Origin: Paracoccaceae bacterium
GTDB lineage: Bacteria; Pseudomonadota; Alphaproteobacteria; Rhodobacterales; Rhodobacteraceae
Direction: 5' to 3'
Assembly: GCA_013214575.1 (NCBI GenBank)
Contig: JABSSD010000028.1
Coordinates: 37,928-101,927, forward strand
DNA: 64,000 nt
Shown: one piece after another, positions 34,944 through 44,071 of the stretch
Layout of the letters: every line of letters starts with the position of its first letter
Position numbering within the stretch: the first letter of the stretch is position 1
Program-made: the position numbers and the translations under genes
Notes under the pieces: model-generated
Database searches by the model: none
What the model was told of the DNA's origin: nothing
What the model saw: the letters and a program-made list of their open reading frames with translations, nothing else

Positions 34944-35998
34944 ACCTGATCGAAAAACTGGGCCTGAAGGCGCTGCATCAACTGGATCCCGAAACCGCGC
35001 ATGGGCTGTCGATCAAGGCGCTGAAAATGGGTCTGGTCGCAACCCCCGGCCCGGTGACCTCATCGCGATTGAAAACCACGCTGGCGGGGATGGAGCTGCC
35101 CAACCCGGTGGGGCTGGCCGCCGGGTTTGACAAAAACGCCGAAGCGCTGGCGCCATTGGCGCAGTCGGGGTTTGGCTTTATCGAGGTCGGCGCCGCCACT
35201 CCGCACCCGCAGCCGGGCAATCCCAGGCCACGTCTGTTCCGGCTGACCGAGGACGCGGCGGCGATCAACCGGTTTGGCTTTAACAATCAGGGCATGGAGC
35301 AGATCGCCCAGCGCCTGTCGCAGCGTCCCAGGGATGCGGTAATTGGCCTGAACCTCGGCGCCAACAAAGACAGCGACGACCGCGCCAGTGATTTTGCCCG
35401 CGTGTTGCAGCATTGCGGCGCACATCTGGATTTCGCCACCGTCAATGTCTCCTCTCCCAACACCGAAAAGCTGCGTGATCTGCAGGGCAAAGCGGCCCTG
35501 ACCGCCCTGCTGAACGGGGTGATCGACACCCGCAACGCTCTGAACCGCAAGATCCCGGTGTTCCTGAAGATCGCCCCGGATCTGACGATTGATGAGCTGC
35601 GCGATATTGCCGCCGTGGCGGGTGAAACCGGCATTGATGCAGTGATCACCACCAACACCACCCTGTCGCGTGACGGATTGCAAAGTGTCCATAAGGGCGA
35701 GGCCGGCGGGCTGTCCGGTGCGCCACTGTTTGAGAAATCAACCTGGGTGCTGGCGCAGCTGTCACAGCTGCTGGACGGTCAGATCCCACTGATCGGCGTT
35801 GGCGGCATTAGCACGGCTGAACAGGCCTATGCCAAGATCTGTGCCGGCGCCAGCGCGGTGCAACTCTATACGGCACTGGTCTATCAGGGTCTGTCACTGG
35901 CGGGCGAGATTGCCCGGGGCTTAGATGATCTGCTGGCGCGGGATGGCTTCGACACGGTGGCGCAGGCCGTCGGCAGCAAGCGGGACGATTGGCTGTGA
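34940..35998 (+). CDS. pyrD: Dihydroorotate dehydrogenase (quinone), class 2
   Basis: The membrane-associated FMN enzyme of de novo pyrimidine synthesis, passing electrons to quinone. The 352-residue protein has the class 2 N-terminal helix region ([14 protein letters not shown]), [12 protein letters not shown], the catalytic-serine segment [10 protein letters not shown], and TTNTTLSR. It overlaps both neighbours, the DUF952 gene and the ArsC-like gene, by 4 nt. Confidence 0.97.
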   Translation: MNLIEKLGLKALHQLDPETAHGLSIKALKMGLVATPGPVTSSRLKTTLAGMELPNPVGLAAGFDKNAEALAPLAQSGFGFIEVGAATPHPQPGNPRPRLFRLTEDAAAINRFGFNNQGMEQIAQRLSQRPRDAVIGLNLGANKDSDDRASDFARVLQHCGAHLDFATVNVSSPNTEKLRDLQGKAALTALLNGVIDTRNALNRKIPVFLKIAPDLTIDELRDIAAVAGETGIDAVITTNTTLSRDGLQSVHKGEAGGLSGAPLFEKSTWVLAQLSQLLDGQIPLIGVGGISTAEQAYAKICAGASAVQLYTALVYQGLSLAGEIARGLDDLLARDGFDTVAQAVGSKRDDWL

Positions 35999-36336
35999 TC
36001 ACCTATTGGCACAATCCACGCTGCTCTAAATCCCGCGCCGGGCTGGCCCTGTTGCAAGACCGCGGCGTCGAGGTCCGGCAACGGCTTTACCTGTCTGATC
36101 CCCCCAGTCAGGAGGAAATCAGGCAAGTGCAGGCGCTGCTGGGCGTCGAGGCGATTGATATGATGCGCGTCAAAGACCCGCTGTTCACAGAGTTGCGGCT
36201 GAGCAGAGACGCGCCCGAGGCGGAGTTGCAGGCGGCAATGGCGGCACATCCGGCGCTGATCGAACGGCCGATTGCCATCACCGGGGATCGCGCGGTGATC
36301 GGCCGGCCGGCCGAGAGGATCGAGACCTTACTGTAG
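35995..36336 (+). CDS. ArsC/Spx-family glutaredoxin-dependent arsenate reductase-like protein
   Basis: A 113-residue thioredoxin-fold protein with catalytic cysteine C10 in HNPRCSKSR, as in ArsC, and a C-terminal [19 protein letters not shown] block. The GTG start at 35995 overlaps the pyrD stop (GTGA) and is preferred to the TTG at 35989. Such YfgD/ArsC-like proteins often sit with unrelated housekeeping genes, so arsenate reduction in vivo is uncertain; no arsenic genes are nearby. Confidence 0.85.
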   Translation: MITYWHNPRCSKSRAGLALLQDRGVEVRQRLYLSDPPSQEEIRQVQALLGVEAIDMMRVKDPLFTELRLSRDAPEAELQAAMAAHPALIERPIAITGDRAVIGRPAERIETLL

Positions 36337-36349
36337 GTTAGGCCTCGGG

Positions 36350-37672
36350 TCAGGCGGCGCGGGCTTCGAGCGCCGGGTATCGCAGCCCCAGACTGATGCC
36401 GCGCGCCACAAAGGAAATCAGCAGCGCCAGCCACAATCCATGGTTCCCCAACATCGGCAGCAGCAGGGCCACAGACGCCGCGTAGATGCCAAAGCTGACG
36501 ACCATCATATTGCGCATATCGCGGGTGGCGGTGGCGCCGATGAAAATGCCGTCCAGCATCCAGGCGGCCCAGCCCAGCGGCGGCGCCAGCACCATATAGG
36601 GCAGATAGACACGCGCCACCTCGCGGACCTCCTCAGAGGTGGCCATAAGGTCGATAATCATCCCACCCGTCAGGGCAAAGCCAATCGCCAGGACGATCAC
36701 CACCACCAGCCCCCAGAAGCTGGTCAGCCCGGCACTGCGGCGCAGGCGCTGGCGTTGGCCGGCGCCAACCGCCTGCCCCACCAGAGTTTCGGCGGCAAAG
36801 GCAAAGCCGTCCATCGCATAGGCGGTTATCATCAGGAACTGCAGCAAAACCTGATTGGCGGCCAACACCACATCGCCAAACCCGGAGCCAAAGAACAGAA
36901 AGGCGACAAACATCGCCTGCAGCAGCAGTGAGCGGACTAGAATATCGCCATTGACCAAGGCCATGTGCCGCAGCCGAACCCTGTCAAAAACCTGCGCCCA
37001 GTTGCGCCAGTCCGGCCGCTTCAGGACGCCGCGGCAGAACCACATACCCAGCGCCAGCCCCGACCACTCGGCCAGGAACGTCGCATAGGCGACCCCGTTC
37101 ACGCCCCAGCCCAATTGCAGGACAAACCACAGATCCAGCAGGATATTGATGCCATTCATCCACAGTTGCAGCACCAGAACCGCCCGGGTGCGCTCCTGAG
37201 CGATCAACCACCCGGTGATGCCATACAGCCCAATTGCTGCCGGTGCCGACCAGACCCGGATGCGCAGATAGTCCTGCGCCAGACTCTCGACCTCGGGCGT
37301 TGCCGGGGCCAGTTGGAAGGCCAGATAAAACAGCGGTGCCTGCAACAGGATCAGCGCCAGACCGGCGCCAAAGCCGATCAGCAATGCGCGGGTCAACAGT
37401 GCTGCCACTTCGCCGCGCTCCCCCGCCCCCAAGGCCTGACTGGTCAGCCCCACCGTGCCCATGCGCAGGAAGCCAAACAGCCAGAACAGCGCCGACAGAA
37501 TGATCGCGCCGATGCCCACCGCGCCAATCGGGGCAGCGGCGCCCAACTGGCCCACCACCCCGGTATCGACAGCGCCCAAGATGGGCACCGTGGCGTTGGA
37601 CAGCACGATAGGCAGCGCGATTTTCAGCACCCGGCGATGGCCCAGGGGCGCCTCAGTCTTGTTTGGCGTCAC
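36350..37672 (-). CDS. MATE family efflux transporter
   Basis: A 440-residue, twelve-helix MATE/DinF-type exporter that would use a Na+ or H+ gradient to expel cationic compounds. Family features include ALPIVLSNATVPILGAVDTGVVGQLG at the start and MDGFAFAAETLVGQAVGAG in the middle. It overlaps the 3' end of the upstream thioesterase gene by 20 nt. It lies tail-to-tail with the ArsC-like gene. Confidence 0.94.
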   Translation of the reverse strand: MTPNKTEAPLGHRRVLKIALPIVLSNATVPILGAVDTGVVGQLGAAAPIGAVGIGAIILSALFWLFGFLRMGTVGLTSQALGAGERGEVAALLTRALLIGFGAGLALILLQAPLFYLAFQLAPATPEVESLAQDYLRIRVWSAPAAIGLYGITGWLIAQERTRAVLVLQLWMNGINILLDLWFVLQLGWGVNGVAYATFLAEWSGLALGMWFCRGVLKRPDWRNWAQVFDRVRLRHMALVNGDILVRSLLLQAMFVAFLFFGSGFGDVVLAANQVLLQFLMITAYAMDGFAFAAETLVGQAVGAGQRQRLRRSAGLTSFWGLVVVIVLAIGFALTGGMIIDLMATSEEVREVARVYLPYMVLAPPLGWAAWMLDGIFIGATATRDMRNMMVVSFGIYAASVALLLPMLGNHGLWLALLISFVARGISLGLRYPALEARAA

Positions 37673-38183
37673 GCTTGTCTTCCCCCTGCGGCATCAGGAA
37701 GTGACCCACCGCCTGGGCAAAGGGTCTGGTCTTGTGATCCTGCCAGGCCTCAACCCGAACACTGGCAAACCGGCGCCCGGAGCGGGCCACGGTGGCGCGG
37801 GCATAGGCGTCGCGCGGCAGGCCAGAGCGCAGGTAATCAACGGTAAAGTCGATGGTCTTCGGCTGCCGCGGCAACCTGCCCGCGGTCATATCAGCCGGAT
37901 CCAGCTCTCCTGCCTCGATCTTCGGCCAGACATGCATCCAGTTCAGCGCCATCATTGCGGTCATCTCCAGAAACGCCGCCGTGGCGCCGCCATGCAATGC
38001 GGGCAGAAAAGGGTTGCCGATCAGTTTCTGGTCAAAGCTCATCTGGCCTGTCAGCTCATCGCCGCGACGGTCAAAGCTGATATTGAGAAACTGAATATAA
38101 GGCACCGAGGCCACCAGCGCCGCCAGCGCGGCATCGCGGCGCTGTTTGACCACCTGTACGGGTTCCGGACGCGGGCGGCTCAA
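37653..38183 (-). CDS. PaaI-family thioesterase (hotdog fold)
   Basis: A 176-residue hotdog thioesterase. The segment LPALHGGATAAFLEMTAMMALN carries the HGG active-site signature, followed by TIDFTVDYLRSGLPRDAYARA. It probably hydrolyses acyl-CoA thioesters. It overlaps a second thioesterase upstream (4 nt) and the MATE gene downstream (20 nt). The two tandem paralogues may form a heteromer or have different substrates. Confidence 0.9.
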   Translation of the reverse strand: MSRPRPEPVQVVKQRRDAALAALVASVPYIQFLNISFDRRGDELTGQMSFDQKLIGNPFLPALHGGATAAFLEMTAMMALNWMHVWPKIEAGELDPADMTAGRLPRQPKTIDFTVDYLRSGLPRDAYARATVARSGRRFASVRVEAWQDHKTRPFAQAVGHFLMPQGEDKRDAKQD

Positions 38184-38602
38184 AACTTTGCCTCCACGGA
38201 AAAGGCCGCCGTTGCGGTGGCCACCGGGCGATCGCGGTCGTCATCCATCGCAACCGCCCGCACAAAGGCAACATTGCGGCTGATATGATGGCAGGTGGCC
38301 TTGGTCAGGATCGTCTGCCCCGGCGTCGCGGCCCGCATGTATTCGATCCGCAAATCAATGGTGGCGGTGCCGCCCGGCGCATCCGGGTGGCACATCACGG
38401 CGGCACCACAGCAGGTGTCCATCAGCGCCGAGACCGCGCCGCCGTGAATGACCCCGGTGTCGGGATCGCCAATCAGTTTGACATCATAGGGCATGGAAAT
38501 TTCGGCCATTCCATTACCGATGCTTTGCAACACCAAACCCAGCTCCTGAGCATGTGGAATCACCTCAATAAACTGGCGTGCCAGTTGCGTTTTATCGCCC
38601 AT
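38180..38602 (-). CDS. PaaI-family thioesterase (hotdog fold), second copy
   Basis: A 140-residue hotdog thioesterase with the signature DTGVIHGGAVSALMDTCCG and TIDLRIEYMRAATPGQTI. It is a paralogue of the following gene and overlaps it by 4 nt. It is divergent from the first MerR gene of the fatty-acid cluster, so a role in acyl-CoA turnover is plausible. Confidence 0.92.
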   Translation of the reverse strand: MGDKTQLARQFIEVIPHAQELGLVLQSIGNGMAEISMPYDVKLIGDPDTGVIHGGAVSALMDTCCGAAVMCHPDAPGGTATIDLRIEYMRAATPGQTILTKATCHHISRNVAFVRAVAMDDDRDRPVATATAAFSVEAKF

Positions 38603-38721
38603 GCCGCTCTCCTTTTCGTTATACGCACAGCTTAATGCGCAATGCTCTGGTCATAGAGCAACCGCACCTGTTGCACTACCCAAAACAAGTGCCTAGGTTG
38701 CCCCAAAAAGGGGGATGGTGG

Positions 38722-39090
38722 ATGACCGAAACAAGAATGTCATTCAAAGAAATGTGCGCGGCGTTTGATGTGACGCCACGTACCCTTCGTTATTATGAAT
38801 ACATAGAACTGCTGCACCCCGACCGCGAAGGCCGTTCGCGCTTTTACACCACCCGCGAGCGGGCGCGGATGAAACTGATCATGCGGGGCCGCAAATTTGG
38901 ATTTCAGCTGGAAGAAATACGCCAATGGCTGATGATTTATGACAACGAAGGCGATCAGGCCCAGGCGCAGGCGTTTCTGAAAATGGCCGACCGGCAAATG
39001 ATCGAACTCACCACCCAGCGTCAACAACTGGAAGAAGCGATGACTGAGCTCAGCTCGCTGCGTGAAACAACAGCCCGCAGCCTGTCATAA
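38722..39090 (+). CDS. MerR-family transcriptional regulator (first of two)
   Basis: A 122-residue MerR protein with the winged-helix DNA-binding domain (MCAAFDVTPRTLRYYEYIELL) and a C-terminal coiled coil (about residues 85-117) for dimerisation. No effector cysteines typical of metal sensors are present. The ATG at 38722 has a GGTGG ribosome site; an upstream frame is rejected. It is closely related to the second MerR gene 291 nt downstream and has its own terminator. Confidence 0.92.
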   Translation: MTETRMSFKEMCAAFDVTPRTLRYYEYIELLHPDREGRSRFYTTRERARMKLIMRGRKFGFQLEEIRQWLMIYDNEGDQAQAQAFLKMADRQMIELTTQRQQLEEAMTELSSLRETTARSLS

Positions 39091-39123
39091 ACACGCCGAC
39101 CACCTCGGCAAGCACGCCTGACC

Positions 39124-39157
39124 AAGCCCCGCCCCAAGCGGGGCTTTTGTATTTTTC
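39124..39157 (+). terminator. Rho-independent terminator after the first MerR gene
   Basis: A 9-bp perfect stem (AAGCCCCGC/GCGGGGCTT, 5-nt loop) is followed by TTGTATTTTT. It separates the first MerR gene from the second MerR gene and its operon. Confidence 0.85.
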
Positions 39158-39277
39158 GGGATCAATTTCCCAACCCGGAAAAGAGCCCGCCGCCCGGCCG
39201 GACAGGCTCGGAACCGTCGAAAACCCTTATTCTGTTAAGCAATACGGCTCTCTTTTGACCAAACCACCGGGACGACG

Positions 39278-39346
39278 CTACGTCACATCAGCCGGACCCC
39301 ACGTCACAAAGCGGCTGACGTAGGGTATAGCTTACGTCAACGTAAG
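39278..39346 (+). promoter_or_regulatory. Cluster of ACGT dyads upstream of the second MerR gene
   Basis: The stretch holds a palindrome CTTACGTCAACGTAAG (39331-39346) and a wider inverted pair CTACGTCA (39278-39285)/TGACGTAG (39316-39323), with another ACGTCAC at about 39300. The palindrome is 36 nt before the MerR ATG at 39382. ACGT-centred dyads are, from memory, the type bound by MerR-family LiuR regulators of fatty-acid and branched-chain degradation. A TATAGC at 39326-39331 could be the -10. Autoregulation of this operon is inferred. Confidence 0.6.
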
Positions 39347-39381
39347 GGCTGTGCTGTAAATAAACCCGAGCAACTCAGCCA

Positions 39382-39822
39382 ATGGCAACACCAGCAGCGA
39401 GAGTGACCGATATGACTGATATGACTGATATGACTTTGAATATCCGCGAGATGTGCGATGCCTATCAGGTGACGCCGCGCACCCTGCGCTTCTACGAAGC
39501 CAAAGAGCTGCTCTTTCCGATCCGCGAGGGTCAGAAACGGTTATTTACCAAGCGCGACCGGGCAAGGTTGAAACTGATCCTGCGCGGCAAGCGGTTTGGC
39601 TTTAGTCTCGAGGAAATCCGTCAGTTGCTGGATCTCTACCATATGGGCGACCAGCAGCACACCCAGCTATTGCGCACCTATGAAATTGCCAGCGAAAGAC
39701 TGGCCGACATGGAACGTCAGCGAGACGAGCTGATCGAGGCCATTGATGAGTTGAAAGAACAATTGAAATGGGGTGAAAAAGTTATCGCCTCGGCAAAAAA
39801 TGGGCAGGAAGCCGCCGAATAG
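39382..39822 (+). CDS. MerR-family transcriptional regulator (second), head of beta-oxidation operon
   Basis: A MerR protein with [21 protein letters not shown] as DNA-binding helix region and a long C-terminal coiled coil (about residues 92-136). At the 5' end three GATATGACT units encode repeated Asp/Met/Thr, so four ATGs are possible (39382, 39412, 39421, 39430); the longest gives 146 residues. It resembles LiuR-type regulators of acyl-CoA degradation, which fits the genes that follow. No metal-binding cysteines are present. Confidence 0.92.
   Translation: MATPAARVTDMTDMTDMTLNIREMCDAYQVTPRTLRFYEAKELLFPIREGQKRLFTKRDRARLKLILRGKRFGFSLEEIRQLLDLYHMGDQQHTQLLRTYEIASERLADMERQRDELIEAIDELKEQLKWGEKVIASAKNGQEAAE
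39409..39435 (+). repeat. GATATGACT x3 tandem repeat at the MerR start
   Basis: Three exact 9-nt units encode a repeating Asp-Met-Thr, each supplying an in-frame ATG. Slippage would change the N-terminus by three residues without shifting frame. Confidence 0.8.
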
Positions 39823-39902
39823 GCCGCCTGCCGCCGCCGCAAACTGCCCCCAACACGCGGGGCGCCAGATCACCGCTGTATCGACAGACAAAAGAGGCCC
39901 CA

Positions 39903-41684
39903 ATGCCGGTTTACAACGCCCCCATCAAAGACATGCAATTCCTGTTGCACGACGTGTTGAACGTCACCGCCTCCGGCGTACCCGGCTACGGCGAGCTGGA
40001 CAGCGATTTCACCAATGCGATCCTGCAAGAGGCTGGCAAGATTGCCGGCCAAGTGCTGCAACCGCTGAATGTGGTCGGCGACACCGAGGGCTGCAGGCTG
40101 GAAAACGGCGTGGTCCGCACCCCGACAGGCTTCAAGGCCGCGCTGGATCAGATGAAAGACGGCGCCTGGACCGGGCTGGATATGCCGGAACAATATGGCG
40201 GCCAGAACATGCCCTATGTCATCGGCACCGCCGTCGGCGAGATGTTCTCGAGCGCCAACATGGCCTTTGTGATGTATCAGGGGCTGACCCACGGGGCGGC
40301 TTCGGCCATTCTGGCGCATGGCACCGATCAGCAGAAAGACACCTATCTGCCGAAAATGATCGCCTGCGAGTGGACCGGCACCATGAACCTGACCGAATCC
40401 CATTGCGGCACCGATCTGGGCCTGATGCGCACCAAGGCCGAGCCACAGGACGACGGCAGCTACCGAATTTCCGGCGAGAAGATATTTATCTCGGCGGGTG
40501 AGCACGACATGGCCGACAACATCATCCATCTGGTACTGGCCAAGATCCCCGGTGGCCCGGACGGCATCAAGGGCGTGTCGCTGTTCATCGTGCCCAAGTA
40601 TATCGTCAACGACGACGGCAGCCTCGGCGCCCGCAACGGTGTGTCAGTGGGCAACATCGAAAAGAAAATGGGCATCCACGGCAACTCGACCTGTGTGATG
40701 AACTATGACGCGGCAACCGGCTATCTGCTGGGCAATGCGCATAAGGGCCTGCGCGCCATGTTCACCATGATGAACGAGGCCCGTCTGGGGGTCGGCATGC
40801 AGGGGGTCGCCCAGGCCGAAGCCGCCTATCAGAACGCCGTGGTCTACGCCAAAGACCGGCTGCAGGGCCGCGATGTCACCGGCATCAAAAACCCCGACGG
40901 CCCGGCCGACCCGCTGATCGTGCATCCTGACATCCGCCGTTCGCTGATGGATCAGAAAAGCTTTGTCGAGGGCGGCCGCGCCTTCCTGTTGTGGGGCGCC
41001 TCGATGATCGACGCGGCGCACCGCAGCGGCGACAAGGACGCCGACGGGCTGGTGTCGCTGCTGACCCCAGTGATCAAGGGCTTTCTGACCGATGAAGGCT
41101 ATGACATGACGGTGCGCGCCCAGCAGGTTTACGGCGGTCACGGCTATATCGAAGAGCACGGCATGAGCCAGTTCACCCGCGATGCCCGCATTGCCCAGAT
41201 CTATGAAGGCGCCAACGGCGTGCAGGCGCTGGATCTGGTGGGCCGCAAACTGGCGGCGGACGGTGGTAAACACGTGATGGCGTTTTTTGAGCTGGTGAAA
41301 ACCTTCTGTTCCGAGAATGGCGATATCTCGGAGCAGTTCACCGCTGATTTCATCACTCCGCTGAAAGCCGCCAGCAAGGATCTGCAGGCCGCCGCCATGT
41401 ATTTCATGCAGAACGGCATGAAAAACCCCAACAACGCGCTGTCGGGGTCTTATGACTTTATGCACATGTTTGGTCATGTCTGCCTGGGCCTGCTGTGGGC
41501 GCAGATGGGCAAAGCCGCTTTGGTCGCGCTTGACGCTGGGGCTTCTGACGCGGCGTTCTATGAGACAAAGCTGGCAACGGGCCGGTATTACATGGCACGT
41601 CGCCTACCGGCCACCACCCTGCATCTTGCCCGTATCACCAGCGGCGCAGACACGGTGATGGCGCTGCAGGCTGACCAATTCTAA
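39903..41684 (+). CDS. Acyl-CoA dehydrogenase, DmdC-like long form
   Basis: A 593-residue FAD enzyme with the extended C-terminal domain. The N-terminus [19 protein letters not shown] and length fit the DmdC family (3-methylmercaptopropionyl-CoA dehydrogenase) and related long acyl-CoA dehydrogenases. The predicted catalytic base is E435 ([14 protein letters not shown]), and [13 protein letters not shown] is the FAD/substrate loop. Roseobacters have several DmdC paralogues, so DMSP-linked and general fatty-acid roles cannot be separated here. It is the first enzyme gene after the MerR regulator. Confidence 0.9.
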   Translation: MPVYNAPIKDMQFLLHDVLNVTASGVPGYGELDSDFTNAILQEAGKIAGQVLQPLNVVGDTEGCRLENGVVRTPTGFKAALDQMKDGAWTGLDMPEQYGGQNMPYVIGTAVGEMFSSANMAFVMYQGLTHGAASAILAHGTDQQKDTYLPKMIACEWTGTMNLTESHCGTDLGLMRTKAEPQDDGSYRISGEKIFISAGEHDMADNIIHLVLAKIPGGPDGIKGVSLFIVPKYIVNDDGSLGARNGVSVGNIEKKMGIHGNSTCVMNYDAATGYLLGNAHKGLRAMFTMMNEARLGVGMQGVAQAEAAYQNAVVYAKDRLQGRDVTGIKNPDGPADPLIVHPDIRRSLMDQKSFVEGGRAFLLWGASMIDAAHRSGDKDADGLVSLLTPVIKGFLTDEGYDMTVRAQQVYGGHGYIEEHGMSQFTRDARIAQIYEGANGVQALDLVGRKLAADGGKHVMAFFELVKTFCSENGDISEQFTADFITPLKAASKDLQAAAMYFMQNGMKNPNNALSGSYDFMHMFGHVCLGLLWAQMGKAALVALDAGASDAAFYETKLATGRYYMARRLPATTLHLARITSGADTVMALQADQF

Positions 41685-41736
41685 CGGGATGGCGGGGATA
41701 GCCCCCGCCCCTCCACCCTAGTTCCAAGGAGCTGAC

Positions 41737-41949
41737 ATGCCCAAACGGTTTCGCCTGACCCGTCGCTTTCCAGTTGCCATGACCGAGGATGGCTATCGCC
41801 GCCTCAAACGATTTGCATCCGAGGCTGGGTTGGACGAAGGCGAGGCGCTGTCGTTCCTGTTTGAGAACTTCGACAGTGTCACCGACACCGAAAACCTGAC
41901 CCACCGGCTGCGTCTGTTCAACACTGAACTGGACGCCCGAAAAAGATAG
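41737..41949 (+). CDS. Small conserved-looking protein, 70 aa, in beta-oxidation operon
   Basis: A 70-residue hydrophilic protein (MPKRFRLTRRFPVAMTEDGY, then GLDEGEALSFLFENFDSV) with AAGGAG before the ATG and proper spacing between two acyl-CoA dehydrogenase genes. The N-terminus is basic and the centre acidic; there is no signal peptide. Function is unknown. Placement suggests a partner or regulator of the dehydrogenases. Confidence 0.75.
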   Translation: MPKRFRLTRRFPVAMTEDGYRRLKRFASEAGLDEGEALSFLFENFDSVTDTENLTHRLRLFNTELDARKR

Positions 41950-41984
41950 GCAAACGCTGAGACAAGCGCGCCAAAGGGAGAGAT

Positions 41985-43142
41985 ATGACCATCGATACCA
42001 CCAGCAAATCCGCATGGATGACCGACGAGCACCAGATGCTGGCCGATATGACGGCCCAGTTCATCACCAACGAATGGATGCCCAAGTATGAGACCTGGCG
42101 CAAACAGGGCATGATGGACCGCAACACCTGGGATCAGGCCGGAGAATTGGGCCTGCTGTGCCCCTCGATCCCCGAACAATACGGTGGCCCCGGTGGTGAT
42201 TTTGGCCATGAGGCCGCGATCCTGATCGAAGGCAGCCGCGCCAATCTGGCCAGCTGGGGGGCGGGCATCCATTCGGGCATTGTCGCCCATTACATCCTCG
42301 CCTATGGCAGCGAAGAGCAAAAACAGCGTTGGCTGCCCCGGATGGTCTCGGGCGAGATGGTCGGCGCCTTGGCGATGACCGAACCCTCGACCGGGTCGGA
42401 TGTGCAGCGGATCAAGACCAAGGCAATCCGCGACGGCAATGGCTATCGTCTGAGCGGCCAGAAGACCTTCATCACCAATGGCCAGCATGCAAACCTGATC
42501 ATTGTCGCCGCCAAAACCGATCCTTCTCTGGGCGCCAAGGGGGTATCCCTTGTAGTGGTCGAAACTGACGGAGCCACGGGATTCCAGCGCGGCCGCAACC
42601 TCGACAAGATCGGGTTGCACGCGGCGGACACATCAGAATTGTTCTTTGACAACGTTGAAATCCCACCGGAAAATATCCTGGGCAATGCCGAGGGTCAGGG
42701 ATTTTACCAGATGATGCAGCAATTGCCGCAGGAACGTCTGATCATCTCGGCCGGCGCCATCGGAGCCATGGAAGGCGCGGTTGAGCGCACCATCGCCTAT
42801 TGCAAAGAACGCGAAGCCTTTGGCGGGCCGCTGACCCAGTTCCAGAACACCCGGTTCAAGCTGGTGGAATGCCTGACCAAGACCAAAGTGGCGCGGGCGT
42901 TCTTTGACGAATGCATGGGCGACCACCTGCGCGGAGAGCTGACCGTCGAGAAGGCCGCAATGGCGAAATACTGGATCACCGATACCCAGGGCGAAGTGCT
43001 GGACGAATGCCTACAAATGCACGGCGGCTATGGCTATATGCAAGAATACGCCATCGCCGAAATGTGGACAGATGCAAGGGTACAGCGGATCTACGGCGGC
43101 ACCAATGAAATCATGAAAGAACTGATTTCGAGGTCATTGTGA
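41985..43142 (+). CDS. Acyl-CoA dehydrogenase, LCAD/IVD-like
   Basis: A 385-residue short-form acyl-CoA dehydrogenase with [17 protein letters not shown] and [18 protein letters not shown]. The C-terminal motif is [17 protein letters not shown], with Gly where medium-chain enzymes carry the catalytic Glu. This is the pattern of long-chain (LCAD) and isovaleryl-type enzymes, whose base lies on an earlier helix. GGGAG precedes the start. It is co-directional with the 70-aa gene and GST. Confidence 0.93.
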   Translation: MTIDTTSKSAWMTDEHQMLADMTAQFITNEWMPKYETWRKQGMMDRNTWDQAGELGLLCPSIPEQYGGPGGDFGHEAAILIEGSRANLASWGAGIHSGIVAHYILAYGSEEQKQRWLPRMVSGEMVGALAMTEPSTGSDVQRIKTKAIRDGNGYRLSGQKTFITNGQHANLIIVAAKTDPSLGAKGVSLVVVETDGATGFQRGRNLDKIGLHAADTSELFFDNVEIPPENILGNAEGQGFYQMMQQLPQERLIISAGAIGAMEGAVERTIAYCKEREAFGGPLTQFQNTRFKLVECLTKTKVARAFFDECMGDHLRGELTVEKAAMAKYWITDTQGEVLDECLQMHGGYGYMQEYAIAEMWTDARVQRIYGGTNEIMKELISRSL

Positions 43143-43177
43143 ACCAACCAGAACCTGTTCAAACCGGCAATTCCGGA

Positions 43178-43210
43178 TGCCTCCGGCGGGAGTACTTGCA
43201 CAAAGAAGAA
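43178..43210 (+). repeat. Roseobacter-type intergenic repeat, copy 1
   Basis: GCCTCCGGCGGGAGTACTTG followed by CACAAAGAAGAA, lying just after the acyl-CoA dehydrogenase stop. It resembles the GGCGGGAGTATTT elements, familiar from memory, that punctuate Rhodobacteraceae operons. A second copy lies in opposite orientation at 43351-43372. Confidence 0.6.
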
Positions 43211-43350
43211 CTGCAGTATCCACCCCGCCGCCGGGTTCCGGAAAACCAGACCAGGTGGCGGGGCTTCTCCTTTGACGGCCATCGGCTCTCCAGCCTGTTC
43301 CGCAACCCAAGATTGCCGCGAACGTGGTTAACAAATGGTAAACTCGCATC

Positions 43351-43372
43351 TTCTTCTTTGAAGAAATACTCC
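43351..43372 (-). repeat. Roseobacter-type intergenic repeat, copy 2 (inverted)
   Basis: The minus strand reads GGAGTATTTC then TTCAAAGAAGAA, matching the copy at 43178-43210 in its GGAGTA.TT and CAAAGAAGAA blocks. Together the pair forms an inverted arrangement within the 286-nt gap between the dehydrogenase and GST genes. Confidence 0.6.
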
Positions 43373-43380
43373 ACGGGGGT

Positions 43381-43401
43381 GCGGGGGTGTGAAACCCCCG
43401 C
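43381..43401 (+). terminator. Hairpin within the beta-oxidation operon gap
   Basis: An 8-bp stem (GCGGGGGT/ACCCCCGC) with a 5-nt loop, 27 nt before the GST ATG. No T-tract follows, so it may attenuate or stabilise mRNA rather than end it. Confidence 0.45.
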
Positions 43402-43428
43402 TGCCTCATCACCCAAAGGGAGCACCCT

Positions 43429-44061
43429 ATGACCCTTAAACTGCATTGCTTTGGCGAAAGCGGACATTCCTATAAGGCGGCTCTGGCCTTAGAGCTCTCG
43501 GGTCTGGACTGGCAGCCGGTGTTTGTTGATTTCTTCAGCGGTATGCATCGCAGCAGCGCATACCGCGAATTGAATGTCATGGCGGAGGCGCCGGTATTGA
43601 TCGACGGCGATGTTTGCCTGTCCCAATCCGGTGTCATCCAGCAATATATCACCGATAAGACCGGTAAATTTGGCGGCGCGCCTGAGGATAAATACGACGT
43701 TCTGCGTTGGGTTCTGTGGGACAACCACAAATTCTCCAGTCAGATTGGCATGACCCGATTCCTGATGAACTTTTTACCCGAAGACAAACGCCCAGCCGAG
43801 GTGATCGGCTTCATGCAGGGCCGCCTCAAGGCTGCCTTTACCACTCTAAACCAACATCTGGACGGTCGCGAGTGGATGGTGGGCGACAGCCTGACCAACG
43901 CCGACCTGACCTGCTGTGGCTATCTGTTTTACCCCGAACCCTTTGGCTTTGACCGAACTGAGTGGCCCCATATCGACGCCTGGCTGACCCGCATCAGCAC
44001 CCTGCCCGGCTGGAAATCCCCCTATGATCTGATGCCCGGCAACCCGTCGGACCGAGTTTAA
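43429..44061 (+). CDS. Glutathione S-transferase family protein
   Basis: The 210-residue protein has a thioredoxin-like N-terminal domain (LKLHCFGESGHSYKAALALELSG, with the cis-Pro motif EAPVLIDG and the QSGVIQQYI glutathione-binding segment) and an all-helical C-terminal domain (WMVGDSLTNADLTCCGYL). GGGAGC precedes the ATG. A GST between dehydrogenase and thiolase genes recurs in roseobacter fatty-acid clusters; its substrate is unknown. Confidence 0.92.
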   Translation: MTLKLHCFGESGHSYKAALALELSGLDWQPVFVDFFSGMHRSSAYRELNVMAEAPVLIDGDVCLSQSGVIQQYITDKTGKFGGAPEDKYDVLRWVLWDNHKFSSQIGMTRFLMNFLPEDKRPAEVIGFMQGRLKAAFTTLNQHLDGREWMVGDSLTNADLTCCGYLFYPEPFGFDRTEWPHIDAWLTRISTLPGWKSPYDLMPGNPSDRV

Positions 44062-44071
44062 GGAGAGCATC

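Noticed and set aside
39348..39381. Looked for CRISPR arrays and phage genes around the repeat-rich MerR spacer and in the rest of the window
   Set aside because: Only short dyads and a 9-nt tandem repeat are present; no regularly spaced repeats and no phage structural genes.
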